Of a stretch of DNA of 17,287 nt, positions 1-5,075 are shown one piece after another. Both the position numbers and the translations under genes were made by a program. Position 1 is the first letter of the stretch, and each line of letters begins with the position of its first letter. The stretch lies in contig SKTN01000402.1 in assembly GCA_007117945.1 (NCBI GenBank), positions 1-17,287 of the forward strand, written 5' to 3'. This DNA is from Nitriliruptoraceae bacterium (GTDB lineage Bacteria; Actinomycetota; Nitriliruptoria; Nitriliruptorales; Nitriliruptoraceae). The notes beneath the pieces were generated by a model that worked only from the letters and a program-made list of their open reading frames with translations, was not told the DNA's origin and ran no database searches.

Positions 1-189
1 GATCCCGCACACCTGGAGTTACTGCGGTTGGTCGACCGACCGCAGGCTGCGATCTTGGTCCCGCCGTGACCGGGGAGCCGAGGCCTAGGTTTCGCTGCGA
101 CGGGGCGGGGAGCCCCCGATCCTGGATGCCCGACCAGCGAGTGACCTCGCAACTCGTCGGCACGACACATGAGCAAGAGGAGGACAGGC
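1..189. other. Upstream region of the 5'-nucleotidase; possible 3' end of a preceding gene
   Basis: No complete gene is seen here. Plus frame 1 is open from base 1 to a TGA at 67-69 (22 codons, mostly G or C in the third position, ending LVPP), so this may be the C-terminal tail of a gene that starts outside the window; this is weak. Bases 22-45 form a 12-bp inverted repeat around GGTCGACC with a single T-G wobble, a possible terminator for that gene. A TAGGTT hexamer at 86-91 is a possible -10 for the nucleotidase, but no -35 partner is visible. Confidence 0.3.
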
Positions 190-2067
190 ATGCAACGAGC
201 CGCAGTCCCGCAGCGTCTGCCGGCAGGGGTCGGTTGGCGCACCTTCGGTTCGACCCTGATCGTCGCGATGGCCCTGCTGGCGGCCCTACTGCCGCCATCT
301 GCTGCCGACGCTGGCGACGGCGTGGTCGAGGTGAGGTTGTTCGCGACCAACGACTTCCACGGCCGTCTGCTGCCGCCCAGCGGGAACCTCGGTGGTGCGG
401 CGTACCTGGCGACCCATCTGGCTGAGGCGAGGGCAGGTCACGACTACACCCTGCACGTCGATGCTGGCGACACCGTCGGTGCGACCCCGGTGCTGTCGAA
501 CCTGTTCTTCGATGATCCCAGCGTCGAGGCGATGAACCTCATGGGGCTCGACATCCAGACGGTCGGCAACCACGAGTTCGACCGCGGGCAGAGTGACGTC
601 CTCAGGCGACGGGACGGTGGCTGCTTCGGTGGGGACTGCGACTATCGGGGCGGGGAGCCGTTCCTGGGGCAGGAGTTCACCACGCTGTCCAGCAACGTGA
701 TCGTCACCGAGACCGGAGAGGCGCTCACCCTGGATCGCGACATCATCAGCTTCTCCTGGGCGCCGAGCGATCGGAGCGAGTGCCTGCGCAACGGGTGGCG
801 GGGCTTCCCGGAGATGAACTTCCGCAACCAGGGGCAGTGCGTCAGCTACGTCGCCAGTGCGGGCCGCGCGGGGGGACGGGGCGCTTCCGTCACCCCAGTG
901 GGCGGCGTCGACATCGGCTTCATCGGGGTGACGACCGTCAACACCCCGAACGTCGTCAGCCCGACCGGCATCCAGGGTCTGACCTTCCAGAGCGAGGCCG
1001 AGGCGGTCAACCGTGAGGCGGCCCTGCTGGCGTCGGAGGGAGCCGACATCATCGTGGTGCTGATGCACGAGGGCGGTCGCCAGGACGTTGCCAACCCCGA
1101 CCCGAACGGCTGCGAGAACTTCAGTGGTGCGTCGGCCACCATCATCCCGCAGTTCAGCGACGCGGTCGATGTCGTGGTCGAGGGGCACACCCACCAGTCC
1201 TACGTGTGCGACTTCGAGGACGGCCCACTGGTCACCCAGGCCTTCGAGTACGGCAAGCGCTACACCGAGATCACGCTCGGGTTCGACAGCACCAGCGGCT
1301 CGCTCGCCTCACGCGAGGCGGTGAACCACGACGTCACCCGGGACGTGACCCCGGACCCGCGGATCGAGGACCTGATCGCCAGGTACCAGGCGCTCGCCGG
1401 TCCGGCGCTACGTGAGGTCGTCGGCACTTCCGAGGTCGCTATCCCGCGCACCGGTCGCAGCGCCGAGTCGATCCAGGGCAACCTGTCGACCGACGCGCTC
1501 ATCGACCAGTACGGCACGGACTTCGCGTTCCAGAACTCCGGTGGTCTGCGTGCCGACCTGACGCGCCCGCCGGAGGCGGTGGACCCGCCGCAGCTGAACG
1601 AGGCCGGTCTGTACAACATCGCCCGTGAGAACGTGCTCGCGGTGTGGCCGTTCGGCAACATCGTCGCGCTCGCGGAGGTCGAGGGCCCGATGCTGAAGGC
1701 CATCCTCGACAACGGGGTCTTCGAGGTCGGCGGCGGTCGGTTCATGCAGGTCGCCGGTCTGCGGGTCGACTACTACCTCGACGGTGTCACACCCGACGGC
1801 TTCCCGCGCGGCGTGCTCGCCAACGTCGAGTACTGGAACCACCCGGACTTCCCGGACGGGACCCCGGTGGACCTGTCCGCGAGCGCGTCGTACACGATCG
1901 CCCTGAACGACTTCATGTCGGTCGGTGGCGACAACTACCCGGTGCTCGGAGACCGGGTGTACTCGCTGCAGGATCCGCTGGAGGTCGCGATCGAGCGCTA
2001 CCTCGAAGGCAACTCGCCGGTCAACCCGCAGATCGAGGGCCGGATCGTCGAGATCCCGGCACCGTGA
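190..2067 (+). CDS. Secreted bifunctional metallophosphatase / 5'-nucleotidase (UshA/NadN family)
   Basis: This is an exported two-domain nucleotidase expected to hydrolyse extracellular nucleotides, and possibly cyclic nucleotides or UDP-sugars, to nucleosides and phosphate. The start chosen is the ATG at 190 because AGGAGG lies 6 nt upstream; an in-frame ATG at 169 has no such site. The 625-residue product has a signal peptide: arginines, a hydrophobic stretch at about residues 19-35, and a likely cut after ADA near residue 42. The N-terminal metallophosphoesterase domain shows ATNDFHG (D55, H57), DAGDT (D94), GNHEFD (about 127-131), LMHEGG and GHTH. The C-terminal 5'-nucleotidase domain shows QNSGGLRADL, WPFGN and NDFMSVGGDNYPVL. 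Six cysteines lie in family insertions and could form disulfides. There is no wall-anchor motif. It appears monocistronic, with a terminator directly after. Family assignment is firm; substrate is not. Confidence 0.93.
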   Translation: MQRAAVPQRLPAGVGWRTFGSTLIVAMALLAALLPPSAADAGDGVVEVRLFATNDFHGRLLPPSGNLGGAAYLATHLAEARAGHDYTLHVDAGDTVGATPVLSNLFFDDPSVEAMNLMGLDIQTVGNHEFDRGQSDVLRRRDGGCFGGDCDYRGGEPFLGQEFTTLSSNVIVTETGEALTLDRDIISFSWAPSDRSECLRNGWRGFPEMNFRNQGQCVSYVASAGRAGGRGASVTPVGGVDIGFIGVTTVNTPNVVSPTGIQGLTFQSEAEAVNREAALLASEGADIIVVLMHEGGRQDVANPDPNGCENFSGASATIIPQFSDAVDVVVEGHTHQSYVCDFEDGPLVTQAFEYGKRYTEITLGFDSTSGSLASREAVNHDVTRDVTPDPRIEDLIARYQALAGPALREVVGTSEVAIPRTGRSAESIQGNLSTDALIDQYGTDFAFQNSGGLRADLTRPPEAVDPPQLNEAGLYNIARENVLAVWPFGNIVALAEVEGPMLKAILDNGVFEVGGGRFMQVAGLRVDYYLDGVTPDGFPRGVLANVEYWNHPDFPDGTPVDLSASASYTIALNDFMSVGGDNYPVLGDRVYSLQDPLEVAIERYLEGNSPVNPQIEGRIVEIPAP

Positions 2068-2090
2068 TCTGACCGCTGCGCGACCGCTGG

Positions 2091-2119
2091 AGGGCGGGGT
2101 CCACACCGGGCCCCGCCCT
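2091..2119 (+). terminator. GC-rich stem-loop terminator after the 5'-nucleotidase
   Basis: A 9-bp perfect stem (AGGGCGGGG at 2091-2099 paired with CCCCGCCCT at 2111-2119) with an 11-nt loop lies 23 nt after the stop codon. It is followed by TCTGCTTCG, a poor T-tract, as is usual for actinobacterial terminators. Confidence 0.6.
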
Positions 2120-2138
2120 TCTGCTTCGTCTCCGGCCC

Positions 2139-2144
2139 TACGCT
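2139..2144 (+). promoter_or_regulatory. -10 element of a leaderless tadA promoter (TACGCT)
   Basis: TACGCT fits the actinobacterial TANNNT -10 consensus and ends exactly 7 nt before the GTG start of tadA, so the transcript would begin at or next to the start codon. No Shine-Dalgarno sequence is present. crcB1 shows the same geometry on the other strand. Confidence 0.55.
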
Positions 2145-2151
2145 GGGTGCC

Positions 2152-2613
2152 GTGCACGAGCGGTGGATGCAGGAGGCGCTGGCCGAGGCGGAGGCCGCCG
2201 CGGCCCACGCCGACGTGCCGATCGGTGCGGTGCTCGTCCACGAGGATGAGGTCATCGCGCGCGGCCACAACCGCCGCGAGATCGACCAGGACCCCACAGC
2301 CCACGCCGAACTGCTCGCCCTGCGCACCGGCGCCCGCCACCTCGGCTCCTGGCGCCTGACCGGGTGCACGCTGTACGTGACCTTGGAGCCCTGCGTGATG
2401 TGCGCGGGTGCGCTGGTGCTGGCCCGGCTCGAACGGGTGGTGTTCGCTGCCGACGACCCCAAGGCCGGCGCGGTCGGCGCGTTGTACGACGTCCCCCGTG
2501 ACCCGCGGCTCAACCACAACGTCGAGGTGGTCCGTGGGGTGCAGGCAGGGGAGGCATCCTCCCTGCTCAAGGCGTTCTTCGCGGCGCGACGCGAGCCGCA
2601 CCGCGGCGCCTGA
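2152..2613 (+). CDS. tadA: tRNA-specific adenosine deaminase (A34 to I34)
   Basis: A cytoplasmic zinc enzyme that deaminates the wobble adenosine of tRNA-Arg(ACG) to inosine, letting one tRNA read CGU, CGC and CGA codons. The 153-residue product has the cytidine/deoxycytidylate deaminase signature: HAE at 51-53 (zinc ligand His and catalytic Glu) and PCVMC at 80-84 (two zinc-ligand cysteines), followed by the TadA-typical FAADDPKAGAVGALYD. Length is normal for the family. The start is the GTG at 2152, preceded by a -10-like TACGCT and no ribosome binding site, suggesting leaderless translation; an in-frame ATG at 2167 is an alternative start but would remove five residues. A general cytosine or guanine deaminase is less likely given the conserved tail. 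The neighbouring tRNA is tRNA-Ser, not its substrate. Confidence 0.93.
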   Translation: MHERWMQEALAEAEAAAAHADVPIGAVLVHEDEVIARGHNRREIDQDPTAHAELLALRTGARHLGSWRLTGCTLYVTLEPCVMCAGALVLARLERVVFAADDPKAGAVGALYDVPRDPRLNHNVEVVRGVQAGEASSLLKAFFAARREPHRGA

Positions 2614-2639
2614 CGAGCACCTCGCTGTCACCGCCGTGG

Positions 2640-2669
2640 TTGCCGGAAGCTGTGGGTCCTGCGTACCCT
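2640..2669 (+). promoter_or_regulatory. Promoter of tRNA-Ser(CGA): TTGCCG, 18 nt, TACCCT
   Basis: A -35-like TTGCCG (2640-2645) and a -10-like TACCCT (2664-2669) are separated by 18 nt. Transcription would start near 2676, about 20 nt before the mature tRNA 5' end. This gives the tRNA a promoter independent of tadA. Confidence 0.55.
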
Positions 2670-2695
2670 CCGCCTCGCCTGCTACGGCAGGCGCT

Positions 2696-2782
2696 GGAGG
2701 GATCGCATAGTCCGGCCTAGTGCGCCCGCCTCGAAAGCGGGTAGACCTTCGGGTCTCGAGGGTTCGAATCCCTCTCCCTCCG
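2696..2782 (+). tRNA. tRNA-Ser (anticodon CGA)
   Basis: The full cloverleaf can be drawn. The acceptor stem is GGAGGGA (2696-2702) with TCCCTCC (2775-2781) plus discriminator G2782. A D arm follows at about 2705-2723. The anticodon stem CCCGC/GCGGG (2725-2729 and 2737-2741) has loop CTCGAAA and anticodon CGA at 2732-2734, reading UCG. There is a long class II variable arm (AGACC TTCG GGTCT), as expected for serine tRNAs. The T arm is GAGGG TTCGAAT CCCTC. The 3' CCA is not encoded. Confidence 0.96.
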
Positions 2783-2788
2783 CTCGCC

Positions 2789-2840
2789 CACACCACGACG
2801 GGGCGGCCCTGCATCCCAGGGGCCGCCCCGTCGTGGTGTG
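2789..2840 (+). terminator. Long hairpin terminator after tRNA-Ser
   Basis: A 21-bp perfect inverted repeat (2789-2809 with 2820-2840) and a 10-nt loop begin 6 nt after the tRNA. No T-tract follows. It probably stops tRNA transcription and defines the 3' trailer; it is unusually long for this job. Confidence 0.65.
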
Positions 2841-2893
2841 ACGGGCCGTCGGTGCGGTGACCCGTGGGCTGACCCGTGCCCTCGTCCGTTGGT

Positions 2894-2941
2894 TGGGGGT
2901 GGTCGTTCCCTGGGCGTGAGCCCAGGGAACGACCACCCCCA
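2894..2941. repeat. Perfect 22-bp hairpin A with a GTGA loop
   Basis: The arms at 2894-2915 and 2920-2941 are perfectly complementary and enclose GTGA, which as RNA is a GNRA tetraloop. The core arm GGTGGTCGTTCCCTGGGC (2898-2915) recurs with two changes in hairpin B. No T-tract follows on either strand, and no gene ends next to it, so a simple terminator role is not obvious. Confidence 0.8.
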
Positions 2942-2970
2942 GGGCCGCTACCGGGGGATGACGGTCACAG

Positions 2971-3010
2971 GGTGGTCGATCCCTGGGACGGGTCCCAGGG
3001 ATCGACCACC
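2971..3010. repeat. Perfect 18-19-bp hairpin B, sister of hairpin A
   Basis: The arms GGTGGTCGATCCCTGGGA (2971-2988) and TCCCAGGGATCGACCACC (2993-3010) are fully complementary with a CGGG loop. Relative to hairpin A the left arm differs at positions 9 and 18, and the right arm carries the matching changes, so pairing is kept. It lies 29 nt after hairpin A. Confidence 0.8.
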
Positions 3011-3019
3011 GGAGGTCTG

Positions 3020-3131
3020 CCGGGCGGCCTGCTCGATGGTCCTGCCCGATGGTCCGGGCCGGGCGGCCTGCCCGATCGTGCTGCCCGATGGTCCGGGCCG
3101 GTCGTCCGGGCCGGGCGGCCTGCCCGATCGT
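3020..3131. repeat. 39-bp tandem repeat, about 2.5 copies
   Basis: Unit 1 (3020-3058) and unit 2 (3059-3097) match at 36 of 39 positions and abut directly. A 13-nt CCGGTCGTCCGGG (3098-3110) follows. Then the first 21 nt of a third copy (3111-3131) is identical to unit 2. The units contain GATGGTCC and CCCGATSGT sub-motifs. No spacers are present, so this is not a CRISPR array. Confidence 0.75.
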
Positions 3132-3180
3132 CCCGACAGGTCCCCCGGCAGGTCTCCTGGCCCTCGCACGGACAGGAGAA

Positions 3181-3219
3181 ACTATACCTTTTGCGTAACA
3201 CTAAGTATTAGGTACCGTG
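3181..3219 (+). promoter_or_regulatory. AT-rich promoter/operator region for the membrane protein-cupin pair
   Basis: This short block is strikingly AT-rich against a very GC-rich background. A -35-like TTGCGT (3191-3196) and a -10-like TACCGT (3213-3218) are 16 nt apart. A small palindrome, CTAA GTA TTAG (3201-3211), sits between them, where a repressor could block RNA polymerase. The exact hexamers are uncertain; TATACC at 3183-3188 is an alternative -10. The regulator is not known. Confidence 0.5.
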
Positions 3220-3261
3220 GACCACGAGCGGCGGCACACCCGGTCGGTGAGGAGGTTCGGT

Positions 3262-4587
3262 ATGTCACCCATGGCACCCGACCCCGCCGCCGGGCCCTCG
3301 GCGGCCGCGCCACGTCCCGGCAGCCGGGGAGCGGATGACGGACCAGGCCTCGGCGCGGGTGGTGGGCGTGCGCGCGGGCCCTCCCCCTTCGCCGAGGTGG
3401 TGCCGACCCTGTGGTTCGTCGCCGCCTACGCCGCGGCGATCGCGACCTGGCTCGTCGCCGGTGACGCCCTGCCCGGGGGGCGGCTCCTGACGGTCCACCT
3501 GTTCACCCTCGGGGTACTGACCAACGTCGCCCTGGCCTTCAGCGAGCACTTCTCGCGCGCGGTGACCCGTACCCCCGGTCAGCGCGCCGCCGGGTGGACC
3601 TGGGGGGCGAACGCCGGCATCCTGCTGGTCCTGATCGGCGTGGCCTCGGATCTGACGCCGGCCCTGGCCGCCGGTGCGAGCGTCCTGGTGGCGGTGGTGG
3701 CCGCTGCCACGTGGCACCTGCGTCGCCTGCGCCGGCGCTCCCTCGGCGCGCGGTTCCGGTGGGTGGTCCAGCTCTACGAACGTGCCCACGGTGCCTTCCT
3801 GTACGGCGCCGTCCTGGGTGGGTTGCTGGGCGTCGGCCTGGTCACGGGTCCGTGGTACCTCGGTGTCCGCCTCGCCCACCTCCACGCCAACATCCTCGGC
3901 TGGGGCGGCCTCACGCTGCTGGCCACCCTGGTCTTCTTCGGCCCCACGATGGCACGGACCCGGATCGAACCGGGCGCCGACGAGCGGGCGGCCCGGGCTC
4001 TGCGGCGCGGCGCCGTCGCCCTGGGCGTTGCCGTGGTGCTGCTGCTCCTGCTGGGCCTGCCCGAGGTCGGGGGACTCGCGGCCCGGCTGGGTGCCGGCCT
4101 CGCGCTGGCGGTCTTCGCCGCAGCCGCGACCGCGGTGTGCCTGCCGGTGTGGCGTGCCGTACGTGGGGCCCGGCGCACGGCCCAGCGCCCCCTGGTGCTG
4201 AGCGTGCTGGCCTGGCTGCTGGTGGTCGTATGGGCCGATGCCGTGGTGGTCACCGCGGGGGCCTGGCGGTGGCTCGACGCCCTGGGCCTCGCAGCCCTGG
4301 CCGGGGTGCTCGCCCCCGCCATCCTCACGACCCTCATCTACCTCGCGCCGATGCTGCGGGGCCGGACCACCGGTCAGCGTGAGACCGTGCGCGCGCGTCT
4401 GGAGGTGGGTGCGGTGACCCGGGCCGTGACGCTCAACCTCGGTGTCGCCACGGTGGTCGTCGGTGCCACGCGCGTGCTCGGGGACCTGCCGGTCACGGGT
4501 CTGGGATGGGTCCTGCTCGCCGGGGTGGTCCTGTCCGCGGCGCTGACCGTGCTGTGGCCCCTGCGCGTGGGGACAGCGGCCGCGTGA
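3262..4587 (+). CDS. 12-TM membrane protein resembling the heme-copper oxidase I / NnrS-like membrane domain
   Basis: The product is an integral membrane protein of 441 residues with about 12 hydrophobic helices after a disordered Pro/Gly/Ala-rich N-terminus of about 40 residues. The start is the ATG at 3262, which has GAGGAGG 6 nt upstream; the in-frame GTG at 3217 has none and overlaps the promoter. In-membrane histidines occur in TVHLFTLGVLTNVALAFSEH (H79, H96) and in HLHANILGWGG. These are reminiscent of the membrane domain fused to copper nitrite reductase or multicopper oxidases in some actinomycetes, and of the 12-TM NnrS and oxidase subunit I folds. This resemblance is from memory. 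No soluble copper domain is attached. A role in nitric oxide, heme or copper redox stress is inferred. It is followed after 33 nt by a cupin gene, likely co-transcribed. Confidence 0.75.
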   Translation: MSPMAPDPAAGPSAAAPRPGSRGADDGPGLGAGGGRARGPSPFAEVVPTLWFVAAYAAAIATWLVAGDALPGGRLLTVHLFTLGVLTNVALAFSEHFSRAVTRTPGQRAAGWTWGANAGILLVLIGVASDLTPALAAGASVLVAVVAAATWHLRRLRRRSLGARFRWVVQLYERAHGAFLYGAVLGGLLGVGLVTGPWYLGVRLAHLHANILGWGGLTLLATLVFFGPTMARTRIEPGADERAARALRRGAVALGVAVVLLLLLGLPEVGGLAARLGAGLALAVFAAAATAVCLPVWRAVRGARRTAQRPLVLSVLAWLLVVVWADAVVVTAGAWRWLDALGLAALAGVLAPAILTTLIYLAPMLRGRTTGQRETVRARLEVGAVTRAVTLNLGVATVVVGATRVLGDLPVTGLGWVLLAGVVLSAALTVLWPLRVGTAAA

Positions 4588-4620
4588 TCACCCTGCGACG
4601 TTCGAGTGGAAGGAACCACG

Positions 4621-4959
4621 ATGGTGCGCGGTAGCGGCGAGACCTCCCAGGTGGTGACCGGTGTGGGCGAGGAGATCCCGATCCCGTCGCGGGCCACCAC
4701 CTCCCGTGCTCTGCTGGACAACGAGCAGGTGCGCGTGGTGAGCTTCGCCTTCGGTGTCGGGGAGCGGCTCACCGAGCACACCGCGACCGAGGCGGTCGTG
4801 GTCCAGCTCATCGAGGGGCGCCTGCACTTCGAGGTGCAGGGAGCGAGCCATGAGCTTGAGCCGGGCGACTGTGTCTACCTCGCACCCGGCGAGCCCCACG
4901 CCCTCGAGGCCGTGGCCCCGTCACGGGTGTCCCTGGTGCTGATCCATCGGGCCGGCTGA
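4621..4959 (+). CDS. Small single-domain cupin protein
   Basis: The product is a 112-residue cytoplasmic protein forming one cupin beta-barrel. The start is the ATG at 4621 with GGAAGGA about 6 nt upstream; the in-frame GTG at 4606 lacks a site. The motif 1 region reads EHTATEAVVVQLIEG, with only one of the usual two histidines. Motif 2 reads PGDCVYLAPGEPHA and keeps its histidine. The metal site is therefore partial, and a binding or sensing role is as likely as catalysis. It lies 33 nt after the 12-TM gene and shares its promoter, so the two probably work together. The ligand is unknown. Confidence 0.8.
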   Translation: MVRGSGETSQVVTGVGEEIPIPSRATTSRALLDNEQVRVVSFAFGVGERLTEHTATEAVVVQLIEGRLHFEVQGASHELEPGDCVYLAPGEPHALEAVAPSRVSLVLIHRAG

Positions 4960-5027
4960 GCACGACGCCGGCGGGTGGCCACGCCCCGGGACCGCCGGAC
5001 CCACCGCCAGCGCCCACGGTGCGTGCG

Positions 5028-5071
5028 GCCGGGTGGCCGGCCCCCAGCGCGCCCGGGGCCGGCCACCCGGC
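5028..5071. terminator. Bidirectional terminator between convergent cupin and BCCT genes
   Basis: A 17-bp perfect stem (5028-5044 with 5055-5071) with a 10-nt loop ends 4 nt from the BCCT stop codon and lies 69 nt after the cupin stop. Being palindromic, it can serve both converging units. No T-tract is present. Confidence 0.65.
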
Positions 5072-5075
5072 TCGA

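Larger units (their letters stand above)
2841..3180. other. Gene-free spacer rich in hairpins and repeats
   Basis: No convincing coding sequence is present. Open frames here translate to Gly/Pro/Arg-rich low-complexity peptides that follow the repeats. The stretch holds two related long hairpins (2894-2941 and 2971-3010) and a 39-bp tandem repeat block (3020-3131), each listed separately. It ends at the AT-rich promoter of the membrane protein gene. Confidence 0.6.

Noticed and set aside
1408..2814. Long minus-strand open frame (468 codons) antisense to the nucleotidase, tadA and tRNA-Ser
   Set aside because: It crosses three well-supported genes, has Arg/His/Val-rich shadow composition, and no motif or ribosome binding site. 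Long antisense frames are expected at this GC content.
3020..3131. Tandem repeats considered as a CRISPR array
   Set aside because: The units abut with no unique spacers and no cas genes are nearby.
2841..3180. Insertion sequence remnant
   Set aside because: There are palindromes, but no transposase fragment and no flanking target-site duplication that I could identify.
2838..3338. Plus-strand open frame (166 codons) through the hairpins and repeats
   Set aside because: The translation simply mirrors the palindromes and tandem repeat, and it overlaps the promoter and the start of the 12-TM gene in another frame.
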